A DNA stretch of 10,401 nt from Defluviitaleaceae bacterium (GCA_009783395.1 WRHA01000347.1:1-10401), one strand, 5' to 3'; shown: positions 1-6,251, counted from the stretch's first letter. Notes: a model not told the origin generated them from the sequence alone. Program-made: numbers and translations.

Positions 1-2046
1 CCCGCGCCCGCATGGATTTTCGCGGGCACCAACGCACGAAAAACCTTGCTCGACCACTTCGGCACACACCATCTCGAGGGCTTTGGGCTAACCGAGCAAT
101 CCCCGGAAATCCCTGTAGCGGGCGCGCTCCTCTCCTACCTCGCGGACACACAAAAGTCCTCACTTGCGCAAATCACACGCCTGAAAATATACACACCGCA
201 AACACATATGCTGTTGGATGCATCAAGCCGCCGCAATCTCGAGCTGACCGCAACGACCGCACACGGAAAAAAAGGCTCACTTCTGTGGGTTTTGGACGCA
301 ACAAAAACCGCGATGGGTGCGCGGCTTTTGCGCGGTTGGGTGGATCAGCCGCTTGTTAAATCGGAGGAAATAAAGCGGCGGCTTGATGCGGTTGAAGAGT
401 GGGTGCAAATGCCGCTTGAACGCGCCGAATTGCGCGAATATCTGCACGGCATACACGACCTCGAGCGTGTTATGGCGCGGCTTGCGTCACGCGGCGCAAC
501 AGCGCGGGATTTGGCAACGCTTCGCGCAAGCACGGAGCTTTTGCCCGCAATCGAGCGACTTTTGCCCAACACAAAAAGCGCGGCAAACAACGAAATCCGC
601 CGCACTTTTGACAACCTCGGCGACATCTTTGAAAAAATCGATCGCGTAATAACCGAAACGCCGCCCGCCACCATTCGTGAAGGCGGAATGATTCGCACGG
701 GCGTTGATACAGCCCTCGACAAGCTTCATGACGTTAAGCAAAACGCACAAACATATCTCGCAGAGCTCGAGGCGCGGGAAAAAAACGAAACCGGAATAAC
801 AAGCCTCAAGGTGAGATTCAATCGCGTTTTTGGATATTACATCGAAGTCACCGCCGCAAACTTGCCCAAAGTACCCGCGCATTACATCCGCAAACAAACG
901 ATCGCAAACGGCGAACGTTTTATAACGGAAGAACTCAAAGACCTCGAAGAAACACTGCTTGGTGCGGATGAAAAAATTTTCTCGCTCGAGTTTGATATTT
1001 TTGACGCGCTTCGCCGCGAAGTCGTTGACGAAATCGTGCGTGTGCAATTTACCGCGTCTGTTCTCGCAACCCTCGACGCGCTCCAGTCCCTCGCCGAAAT
1101 CGCCGAGCGAAACGGCTACACAAGGCCCGAAATAACAAACTCTTCACGCATATGTATAAAAGAAGGTCGGCATCCCGTCGTCGAAAAGCTGACGACTCTC
1201 GCATTCGTGCCAAACGATACAGAAATACACGACGACTCCCGCATGGCGATTATCACCGGCCCCAATATGGCAGGTAAATCGACATACATGCGTCAAGTCG
1301 CGCTGATTACGCTTATGGCGCAAATCGGCTCGTTTGTGCCGGCTGTTTCTGCGCAAATCGGCGTTGTTGACCGCATTTTCACCCGCGTCGGCGCGTCCGA
1401 CGATCTCGCAACAGGCCAAAGCACCTTTATGGTTGAAATGACCGAGGTCGCCAACATTTTGAACAATGCCACAGAAAACTCGCTCGTTCTCCTGGACGAA
1501 ATCGGCCGCGGGACAAGCACCTTTGACGGTCTCGCAATTGCATGGGCTGTACTCGAGTACATCGCACAAAACGTCCGCGCCAAAACCCTTTTCGCCACAC
1601 ATTACCACGAACTTACGCAGCTCGATGGCCGCATAAACGGCGTAACAAATTACTGCTTCACGGCACAAGAGCAGGGCGAAGACATCGTTTTCCTGCGCAA
1701 ATTAATTCGCGGCGAAGCGGGTCAAAGCTACGGCATCCATGTTGCGCGGCTTGCGGGCTTGCCGCAATGCGTACTTTCCCACGCCTCGGGGCTTCTGGAC
1801 GGCTTCAACAGTGGTGCCGTCTCGAAGGGTGCGCAAAAAGAACGCGCACCATTGCGGGATGCGGTTTCCGATGTTGCTTCCGATGTTGCTTCCGATGTTG
1901 CTTCCGATGTTGATTCCGATGCTGTTGCAGTCGCCGAAACCGCCGAATCCGCACTTATCCTCGCTTTGCGCGAAATCGAACCGGAAAAAATAACGCCCCT
2001 TGAGGCAATTGTAGCCCTGGGGCGGTTGAAGGCGTTGCTTTTATAA
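1..2046 (+). CDS. mutS: DNA mismatch repair protein MutS (5' end missing)
   Basis: MutS recognises base mismatches and small loops, then uses ATP to become a sliding clamp that recruits MutL. The frame is open from base 1 with no credible start, so the gene begins outside the window. 681 residues are visible; the mismatch-binding domain I and part of connector domain II, roughly 200 residues, are missing. Visible parts, numbered from the first visible residue: end of the connector domain, then the lever and clamp domains, the ATPase Walker A GPNMAGKST at 420-428 (bases 1258-1284), Walker B LLDEIGRGTST around 497-507, and the ATHYHEL switch motif at about 532. A Ser-Asp-Val-Ala repeat linker (about 623-642) leads to a C-terminal helical end containing EKITPLEAI, typical of bacterial MutS. 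The identification is secure. No mutL follows, because the next gene is on the opposite strand. The stop TAA (2044-2046) overlaps the stop of the convergent gene. Confidence 0.98.
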   Translation, partial: PAPAWIFAGTNARKTLLDHFGTHHLEGFGLTEQSPEIPVAGALLSYLADTQKSSLAQITRLKIYTPQTHMLLDASSRRNLELTATTAHGKKGSLLWVLDATKTAMGARLLRGWVDQPLVKSEEIKRRLDAVEEWVQMPLERAELREYLHGIHDLERVMARLASRGATARDLATLRASTELLPAIERLLPNTKSAANNEIRRTFDNLGDIFEKIDRVITETPPATIREGGMIRTGVDTALDKLHDVKQNAQTYLAELEAREKNETGITSLKVRFNRVFGYYIEVTAANLPKVPAHYIRKQTIANGERFITEELKDLEETLLGADEKIFSLEFDIFDALRREVVDEIVRVQFTASVLATLDALQSLAEIAERNGYTRPEITNSSRICIKEGRHPVVEKLTTLAFVPNDTEIHDDSRMAIITGPNMAGKSTYMRQVALITLMAQIGSFVPAVSAQIGVVDRIFTRVGASDDLATGQSTFMVEMTEVANILNNATENSLVLLDEIGRGTSTFDGLAIAWAVLEYIAQNVRAKTLFATHYHELTQLDGRINGVTNYCFTAQEQGEDIVFLRKLIRGEAGQSYGIHVARLAGLPQCVLSHASGLLDGFNSGAVSKGAQKERAPLRDAVSDVASDVASDVASDVDSDAVAVAETAESALILALREIEPEKITPLEAIVALGRLKALLL
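1867..1926 (+). repeat. 12-bp tandem repeat in the mutS linker
   Basis: Five consecutive 12-bp units based on TCCGATGTTGCT lie in phase with the codons and encode Ser-Asp-Val-Ala. Units 1-3 (1867-1902) are identical, unit 4 has one change (GAT for GCT), and unit 5 is degenerate (TCCGATGCTGTT). The repeat falls between the ATPase domain and the C-terminal helices, a linker that varies in length across MutS proteins. Because the unit is a multiple of three, gain or loss of units would change linker length without a frameshift. Confidence 0.9.
1985..2023 (-). terminator. Intrinsic terminator of the cysK operon, inside mutS
   Basis: Read on the minus strand, a GC-rich hairpin starts 17 nt after the stop codon at 2041. 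The outer stem is GCCCC/GGGGC (2019-2023 with 1995-1999), followed by an AG/TCAA internal loop, an inner stem GGC/GCC (2014-2016 with 2004-2006) and a 7-nt loop. One base after the stem comes the tract TTATTTTTT (1993-1985). This is the standard form of a Rho-independent terminator. It lies wholly within mutS codons encoding the conserved ITPLEAI segment. No U-tract follows the hairpin on the plus strand, so it should act only on the minus-strand operon. Confidence 0.6.
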
Positions 2047-3195
2047 AACCCTCTCCAAACGTACGAGTGCGTCTTTTAGAACCGCTCGTGGGCAAGCGGC
2101 GTTTATGCGGGTAAATCCTTCTCCGCCCGCACCGAAAATGGTCCCGCTGCTTAACCACAGCTTGGCTTTGGTTGTGATTATTTCATCCAATTCCTGCGGC
2201 GAGAATCCCAAAGCCGAACAATTTAGCCATGCCAAATATGTTCCCTCAGGCTCGACCGGCCTGATTTTCGGCAATCGTTCCCCAAGAAAGTCGCGGATAA
2301 GTGACATATTGCCCGAAAGATAAACGAGAAGCGCGTCCAACCACTCCTCGCCGTGTTCGTATGCCGCCTTGCAGGACACAAGGCCCGTTATGCTTGCTTG
2401 ACTTAAACCGCAAGCGGCATATTCTCGCTTAAATTTATTTCGCATTGTTTTGTCGGGGATAAAAATATTTGCGTGCTGTAGGCCTGCTGTGTTGAATGTT
2501 TTGGATGGCGCGGTTGCGGTAATCGTTATGTCGGCAAATTCCGGCGCAAGCGCGGAAAACACAAGATGCTTGTGGCCGCTAAATACAAAATCTTGCCAAA
2601 TTTCATCGGCAAAAATGTATACCCCATGCTTGAGGCATATTTCACCCATGCGCATAAGCTCGTTACGCGTCCAAACGCGCCCCACGGGATTGTGCGGGCT
2701 GCACAGGATAAATAATTTCGCCTGCTTGATTTTATTTTCAAAATCATCAAAATCAATGACGTATTTTTCGTTTTCGTAAACAAGCCGGTTCACCAATAAT
2801 TTTCTTGTATGCCGCACCGCCGATTCAAAAGGATAATAAACGGGCTGTTGAATAACCACGCCATCGCCCGCTTCCGTCAAGGCGCGAACAGCAACGTACA
2901 TAGCATTAACCACACCCGGCGTATTAACAAGCCATTCGCGCTCGACGCTCCAGTTAAATCGCCGAAAAAACCAACCCTGCACAACGTCAAAATACGCCGC
3001 GTCGGGATCGGAATAACCGAAAATTCCGTGACGAACGCACTCCGTCAAGGCATCTGTCACGCATGACGGCGCGGCGAAATCCATGTCGGCAACCCACATG
3101 GGTAAAACATCTTGCGGCCTTCCCCGTGATACGGGGTCGTATTTTATGCTGTACGTTCCGTAGCGGTCGATTATTTTGTCAAAAATTTTTGCCAT
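2041..3195 (-). CDS. MalY/PatB-family cystathionine beta-lyase (PLP-dependent C-S lyase)
   Basis: A 384-residue fold-type I PLP enzyme of the aminotransferase class I/II superfamily, MalY/PatB branch. These cytoplasmic enzymes cleave the C-S bond of cystathionine, giving homocysteine, pyruvate and ammonia, and often also act on cysteine with release of sulfide. Visible signatures are the N-terminal LPMWVADMDF (31-40), typical of the branch, SPHNPVGR (166-173), the cofactor-binding FADEIW (Asp197), the PLP lysine in SKTFN (Lys232), and an Arg in GFTRIN near the C terminus for the substrate carboxylate. The ATG at 3195 is chosen because GGAGG lies 6 nt upstream; an in-frame start at 3228 would add 11 Arg-rich residues that are not family-like. 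It is the last gene of the cysK operon, starting one base after the preceding stop (TAA-A-ATG). The substrate is inferred from family and context; a general cysteine desulfhydrase or an aminotransferase role is possible. Confidence 0.92.
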   Translation of the reverse strand: MAKIFDKIIDRYGTYSIKYDPVSRGRPQDVLPMWVADMDFAAPSCVTDALTECVRHGIFGYSDPDAAYFDVVQGWFFRRFNWSVEREWLVNTPGVVNAMYVAVRALTEAGDGVVIQQPVYYPFESAVRHTRKLLVNRLVYENEKYVIDFDDFENKIKQAKLFILCSPHNPVGRVWTRNELMRMGEICLKHGVYIFADEIWQDFVFSGHKHLVFSALAPEFADITITATAPSKTFNTAGLQHANIFIPDKTMRNKFKREYAACGLSQASITGLVSCKAAYEHGEEWLDALLVYLSGNMSLIRDFLGERLPKIRPVEPEGTYLAWLNCSALGFSPQELDEIITTKAKLWLSSGTIFGAGGEGFTRINAACPRAVLKDALVRLERVL

Positions 3196-3196
3196 T

Positions 3197-4321
3197 TTAC
3201 GCCTCCATCGCCTGCGTGAGGTCGGCAATTAAATCTTTCGCGGACTCCAAGCCCACCGACAAACGCAACAAGCGAGAATCTATGCCGCGAGAAATCCGCT
3301 CGTTTTGCGGCATATCTGCATGAGTTTGGAGCGCGGGATACGTAATCAGACTTTCGACTCCGCCCAAGCTTTCCGCGTATTGAATAATTTTTACATGCTC
3401 CAATATTTTAACCGCCACTTCTTCATCGCAGACGGAAAAGGAAATCATTCCGCCAAAACCGCCGGATTGTTTAAGGGTTATTTCATGCCCGGGATGTTTT
3501 GGCAGGCCGATATAATAAACCGCTGTAATTTTCTCCTGCTGTGTCAGCCAGCTCGCGACAATGTTTGCAGTCTCCTGTTGACGCTCCATGCGGACGGCCA
3601 GCGTTTTTATTCCGCGAGTGATCAGATAGCTTTCAAAGGGCGATAAAATCGCGCCCGTTGTGTTGGCGATTACGCGAAGCCGTTCGCATACTTCAATATC
3701 TTTCGCAACCAACAGCCCCGCCAAAGCATCATTATGCCCGCCCAAATATTTTGTGCCGCTGTGAAGCACAATGTCGGCACCCAGTTTCAGCGGTTTTTGA
3801 AAATACGGCGTTAGAAATGTGTTGTCCACGATAAGCAACAAACCGCGTTCTCGCGCTGTTTTTGCTGCGGCGGCGATGTCGATGACTTGCATCATGGGAT
3901 TGGTAGGGGTTTCGATAAAGATTGCTTTTGTTTCGGGCCTGATTGCGGCGGAGATACCCGAATTTGCATAGGTGAAGGAAAGGCCGTTTTTCGCGGATAT
4001 TTTTTCAAACAGGCGATACGAGCCGCCGTATAAATCATCGATTGAAACGATGTGATCGCCCGGCGAAAACAACTCCATCAACGCCGATGTCGCGGCCATT
4101 CCCGTAGAAAATGCAATCGCGCCGCAACCGCCTTCCAGAGTCGCGACGGTATTTTCCAAATGCTCTCGCGTAGGATTTTGCGTTCGGGAATAATCAAAGC
4201 CTGTGCTTTTGCCCACGCCGGGGTGGGCGAAAGTGGCCGATGTAAAAATCGGCACACAAATCGCCCCGGTTGTATCGTATTTCTTGGTGTTTCCGTGAAT
4301 GCATAGGGTTTCAAAGTCCAC
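3197..4321 (-). CDS. Cystathionine gamma-synthase / gamma-lyase family PLP enzyme (MetB/MccB type)
   Basis: A 374-residue member of the Cys/Met-metabolism PLP family. Gamma-synthases join cysteine to an activated homoserine to make cystathionine; gamma-lyases (MccB) split cystathionine or homocysteine. Visible motifs are the phosphate-contacting YSR (44-46) contributed across the dimer, SDP-type loop region FSTGMAA (71-77), LYGGSYR (97-103) with the stacking tyrosine, VDNTF with Asp166, the PLP lysine in HSGTKYLGGH (Lys191), and ESLGGVESLI near the C terminus. Length matches the family (about 375-400). The start is GTG, preceded by GGGGG four bases upstream; no better in-frame start exists before the cysK stop 21 nt upstream, which is in the same frame. 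Sequence alone does not separate synthase from lyase. A beta-lyase immediately downstream favours a synthase in cysteine-to-homocysteine transfer, while the overall look is also close to MccB. Confidence 0.93.
   Translation of the reverse strand: MDFETLCIHGNTKKYDTTGAICVPIFTSATFAHPGVGKSTGFDYSRTQNPTREHLENTVATLEGGCGAIAFSTGMAATSALMELFSPGDHIVSIDDLYGGSYRLFEKISAKNGLSFTYANSGISAAIRPETKAIFIETPTNPMMQVIDIAAAAKTARERGLLLIVDNTFLTPYFQKPLKLGADIVLHSGTKYLGGHNDALAGLLVAKDIEVCERLRVIANTTGAILSPFESYLITRGIKTLAVRMERQQETANIVASWLTQQEKITAVYYIGLPKHPGHEITLKQSGGFGGMISFSVCDEEVAVKILEHVKIIQYAESLGGVESLITYPALQTHADMPQNERISRGIDSRLLRLSVGLESAKDLIADLTQAMEA
3202..3206 (-). promoter_or_regulatory. Ribosome binding site of the MalY/PatB gene
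   Basis: GGAGG lies 6 nt before the ATG at 3195 and is built into the final codons (ATG GAG GCG TAA) of the upstream gene. It fixes the start codon and suggests translational coupling between the two lyase genes. Confidence 0.8.
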
Positions 4322-4342
4322 AATTCCCCCGCCTTTCTTTTG

Positions 4343-5278
4343 TTAATTTTCCGTAAATAATGGCGTTGATAAATAACGCTCACCCGTATCGGGCAAAATT
4401 ACAACGATTGTTTTGCCTTTGTTTTCGGGACGAAGCGCGACTTGTGTCGCCGCCCATGTTGCCGCGCCCGACGAAATGCCCACGAGAAGCCCTTCCGTTT
4501 TTGCGATGGCACGCCCTGTTGCAAAGGCGTCTTCATTTTTTACCGCAATAATTTCATCGTAAATTTTTGTGTTTAAAATTTCCGGCACAAATCCCGCGCC
4601 GATGCCTTGAATTTTGTGCGGCCCCGCTTTGCCCTCCGAAAGCATGGGCGAATCGGCGGGTTCGACGGCGATTATTTCCACGTCGGGATTTTTTGATTTT
4701 AAAAATTCGCCCACGCCGCTAATTGTGCCGCCGGTTCCGATTCCCGCAACGAGAATATCGACCTTTCCGTCTGTGTCTTCCCAAATTTCCGGGCCGGTTG
4801 TTGCGATGTGAACGGCGGGATTTGCGGGGTTTTCGAATTGTCCCGGAACAAATGAACCGGGCGTTTCGGCGGCCAATTCCTCCGCTTTTGCAATCGCGCC
4901 CTTCATGCCCTTGGCGCCTTCGGTTAAAACAAGCTCTGCGCCAAGTGCGTTTAGCAGATTGCGCCGCTCGATGCTCATTGTTTCCGGCATTGTGAGGATC
5001 ACCCTGTAGCCACGCGCCGCCGCAACGGCGGCCAAACCAATCCCCGTGTTTCCGCTTGTCGGCTCAATGATTATCGAATCGGGCGTTAGCAGTCCCTTTT
5101 CTTCCGCGTCCGAAATCATTGCTTTTGCGATCCTGTCTTTTACGCTTCCGCCCGGATTGTATGATTCCAGTTTTGCGATAATTCCTGCGCCTGTGTTTTT
5201 TGAGGCTTCGTAATTGTGCAGTCGCAAAAGCGGGGTTTTGCCGATTAAATCGGGCAAGCTGTTGAATATTTTTGGCAT
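4343..5278 (-). CDS. cysK: Cysteine synthase A (O-acetylserine sulfhydrylase)
   Basis: Makes L-cysteine and acetate from O-acetyl-L-serine and sulfide, using PLP in the cytoplasm as a dimer. The 311-residue protein fits the family (about 305-325). Motifs in order: GKTPLLRL (13-20), the PLP lysine in NPGGSVKDR (Lys47), the substrate-binding loop PTSGNTG (73-79), the cofactor phosphate loop GTGGT (181-185), KIQGIGAGF (222-230), which is typical of CysK, and GISSGA (267-272) with the serine that contacts the PLP ring nitrogen. The ATG at 5278 has AAGGGAG 8 nt upstream. The frame stays open to 5335, but the extra 19 codons run through the ATGCAT repeat cluster and give a His/Met-rich peptide foreign to the family. 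It is the first gene of the three-gene operon, transcribed from a consensus promoter and divergent from an Rrf2 regulator. In Bacillus, CysK also binds the regulator CymR; the same may apply here. Confidence 0.97.
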   Translation of the reverse strand: MPKIFNSLPDLIGKTPLLRLHNYEASKNTGAGIIAKLESYNPGGSVKDRIAKAMISDAEEKGLLTPDSIIIEPTSGNTGIGLAAVAAARGYRVILTMPETMSIERRNLLNALGAELVLTEGAKGMKGAIAKAEELAAETPGSFVPGQFENPANPAVHIATTGPEIWEDTDGKVDILVAGIGTGGTISGVGEFLKSKNPDVEIIAVEPADSPMLSEGKAGPHKIQGIGAGFVPEILNTKIYDEIIAVKNEDAFATGRAIAKTEGLLVGISSGAATWAATQVALRPENKGKTIVVILPDTGERYLSTPLFTEN

Positions 5279-5286
5279 TCGTGATG

Positions 5287-5293
5287 CTCCCTT
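5287..5293 (-). promoter_or_regulatory. Ribosome binding site of cysK
   Basis: AAGGGAG lies 8 nt before the ATG at 5278, which settles the cysK start against the longer open frame reaching 5335. Confidence 0.75.
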
Positions 5294-5300
5294 CGATGAA

Positions 5301-5337
5301 ATGTAATGCATAGAGATGTAATGCATACAATGCATAC
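5301..5337. promoter_or_regulatory. ATGCAT repeat cluster, candidate operator of the cysK operon
   Basis: ATGTAATGCATA occurs twice exactly (5301-5312 and 5316-5327), and ATGCATAC occurs twice (5321-5328 and 5330-5337). Three copies of the palindrome ATGCAT thus start at 5306, 5321 and 5330. They lie about 10-45 nt downstream of the predicted cysK transcription start and before its ribosome site, where a bound repressor would block elongation or promoter clearance. The divergent Rrf2-family regulator is the natural candidate ligand. The repeats are seen; the operator role is inferred. Confidence 0.6.
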
Positions 5338-5352
5338 TTGTTTAATATGTTA

Positions 5353-5381
5353 ATTATATCCGCCGGTTTTTCCCGTGTCAA
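5353..5381 (-). promoter_or_regulatory. Sigma-70 promoter of the cysK operon
   Basis: On the minus strand there is TTGACA (5381-5376), a 17-nt spacer and TATAAT (5358-5353), a perfect match to the housekeeping consensus with ideal spacing. Transcription should begin near 5346, giving a leader of about 68 nt before the cysK ATG. Such a strong promoter suggests that control is by repression. Confidence 0.9.
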
Positions 5382-5391
5382 GAAAAATATT

Positions 5392-5421
5392 TTATCACAT
5401 ATCTGCAAAGTATGTTATGCT
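5392..5421 (+). promoter_or_regulatory. Weak candidate promoter of the Rrf2 regulator gene
   Basis: An extended -10-like element TGTTATGCT ends at 5421, and a poor -35-like TTATCA (5392-5397) lies 18 nt before its hexamer. The start would fall almost on the ribosome site, so this is tentative. It overlaps AAGTATG (5408-5414), an inverted copy of CATACTT (5333-5339) on the cysK side, which may indicate shared regulation. Confidence 0.25.
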
Positions 5422-5443
5422 TGTCTTGAGGAGAGTGTTACCC

Positions 5444-5875
5444 ATGAAAATTTCGTCGAAAGGGCGATATGGGCTTGCGGCACTGGCAAGCATGGCTAAA
5501 AGTGAGGGCGTAGGCAATATCGTTTCGGTTGTTGGCCTGTCGGAGCGATTGGACATTTCAAAAATTTATTTGGAACAGGTTTTTGCGATTTTGAAACGCG
5601 GCGGATTTGTTACGGCCGTGAAGGGGCCGAGCGGCGGTTATTACTTGGCAAAACAGCCGAAAGACATTACGGCTTACGATGTATTATCTGCATTCGAGGT
5701 CGCCATGTTTGAAAAAACGCAAGTGACGATACCGAAGCGCGACGAGAATCTCGAACGGTCGATAAACGAAAATGTTTACGCCGCGCTGGATGAAGCAATA
5801 AAAAAATCCTTGTCGGATGTAACCCTCGAAGAAATCGTGAGTAAATCCGGCGAGGAAATTATGTATTATTTGTAG
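5444..5875 (+). CDS. Rrf2-family transcriptional regulator, CymR-like
   Basis: A 143-residue winged-helix DNA-binding protein of the Rrf2 family. It opens with MKISSKGRYGL, typical of the family, has a helix-turn-helix at about 25-52 (SERLDISKIYLEQVFAILK), and a wing at about 55-70 with KGPSGGYYLA. A dimerisation helix and short C-terminal region follow. There is no cysteine anywhere, so it cannot bind an Fe-S cluster through cysteine ligands as IscR does. That, the CymR-like length and the hydrophobic C-terminal end IMYYL fit CymR, the cysteine-metabolism repressor that works with CysK in Bacillus. The ATG at 5444 follows AGGAG (5429-5433) by 10 nt; the upstream in-frame start at 5375 lacks family sequence. 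It is divergent from cysK with 165 bp between the start codons, which supports a role in controlling that operon. Family is certain; CymR function is inferred. Confidence 0.93.
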   Translation: MKISSKGRYGLAALASMAKSEGVGNIVSVVGLSERLDISKIYLEQVFAILKRGGFVTAVKGPSGGYYLAKQPKDITAYDVLSAFEVAMFEKTQVTIPKRDENLERSINENVYAALDEAIKKSLSDVTLEEIVSKSGEEIMYYL

Positions 5876-5891
5876 GGTTTTTCGCGGTCGC

Positions 5892-6236
5892 CTACTGCAT
5901 CCACGCCTCCCAAACATCCGGCGCGTATCCGATCGTCGCCTTTTTTCCGTTGCGCACAATCGGCGTTTTAAACATGCCGGGGTTATCCAAAAGCCGCGCC
6001 TCTATTTCAGCCGCGTCCGATGTGTATGCAATAAAATTTTTTTCATATTCTTTAGATTTTTCGTCAATTAAATCAGCAACCCCGCCGACTGCGGCGCGAA
6101 CGCTTTGATACTCGCCCTTAGAAAGCCCAAATCGCGGCAGGTCGACGAGCTGATATTTTACCTTGCGCTCCTTAAACCAGCGTTCCGCCTTTTTAGTATC
6201 AAAGCACTTGCCCTTACCAAAAATCTGAATATTCAT
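5892..6236 (-). CDS. ArsC/Spx-family protein (arsenate reductase-like, thioredoxin fold)
   Basis: A 114-residue protein of the ArsC/Spx fold. The N-terminal strand MNIQIFG leads to GKGKCFDTKKA with a single cysteine, Cys11, at the catalytic position, and Thr14 where Spx has the second Cys of its CxxC. The C-terminal motif TPIVRNGKKATIGY (91-104) contains the cis-proline and an Arg typical of the fold. Members with this CFDTKKA pattern are usually called arsenate reductase family proteins; their true role is poorly known, and a glutaredoxin-like reductase or a Spx-like regulator is possible. The ATG at 6236 is chosen because the fold starts there; the frame extends upstream to 6338 but would overlap the preceding gene and add unrelated sequence. 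It converges on the Rrf2 gene with a 16-bp gap and lies 70 bp downstream of the activase gene on the same strand, so read-through from that gene is possible. Confidence 0.88.
   Translation of the reverse strand: MNIQIFGKGKCFDTKKAERWFKERKVKYQLVDLPRFGLSKGEYQSVRAAVGGVADLIDEKSKEYEKNFIAYTSDAAEIEARLLDNPGMFKTPIVRNGKKATIGYAPDVWEAWMQ
5920..5946 (+). terminator. Intrinsic terminator of the Rrf2 gene, inside the ArsC/Spx-like gene
   Basis: Starting 44 nt after the regulator stop, GGCGCG (5920-5925) pairs with CG-CGCC (5934-5935 and 5937-5940, one bulged T) around an 8-nt loop. It is followed at once by TTTTTT (5941-5946). The hairpin DNA also encodes the conserved KATIGYAP segment of the opposing gene, so one sequence appears to serve both purposes. 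Confidence 0.55.
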
Positions 6237-6245
6237 AAAAAAACA

Positions 6246-6251
6246 CCCCCC
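6246..6251 (-). promoter_or_regulatory. Poly-G ribosome site of the ArsC/Spx-like gene
   Basis: Read on the minus strand, GGGGGG lies 9 nt before the ATG at 6236, separated by TGTTTTTTT. It is the only Shine-Dalgarno-like element available. The leader (6236-6264) is almost entirely homopolymer runs. The remainder of the 70-bp gap up to 6306 holds no convincing promoter; a 6-bp stem (6267-6272 with 6285-6290, one G-T pair) before the T-rich run is a weak terminator-like element. Confidence 0.45.

Noticed and set aside
46..48. TTG at 46 as the mutS start
   Set aside because: The frame is open to base 1 with MutS-like residues before it, so the gene simply runs off the window.
2061..2099. Stem-loops downstream of mutS as its terminator
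   Set aside because: ACGAG/CTCGT and CCGCT/AGCGG can pair, but no T-tract follows either stem on the plus strand.
3196..3228. Upstream start for the MalY/PatB gene adding 11 residues
   Set aside because: The added residues are Arg-rich and unlike the family, while the ATG at 3195 has GGAGG 6 nt upstream.
5279..5335. Longer CysK reading frame beginning in the ATGCAT repeats
   Set aside because: The extra 19 residues are a translation of the operator-like repeats (Met-His-rich); the ATG at 5278 has a good ribosome site and gives the usual CysK length.
5279..5352. Riboswitch or T-box in the cysK leader
   Set aside because: The predicted leader is only about 68 nt and is filled with direct repeats; no conserved riboswitch core or leader terminator is visible.
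5375..5443. Start of the Rrf2 regulator 23 codons earlier
   Set aside because: The family begins at MKISSKGRYGL, and AGGAG precedes that ATG at a normal distance.
5800..5818. Possible minus-strand terminator for the ArsC/Spx-like gene inside the regulator gene
   Set aside because: There is a T-rich run, but the stem is only ATCC/GGAT, too weak to call.
5872..5895. GTAGG/CCTAC inverted repeat spanning both stops between the regulator and the ArsC/Spx-like gene
   Set aside because: Only 5 bp with a 14-nt loop and no T-tract; probably reflects two TAG stops facing each other.
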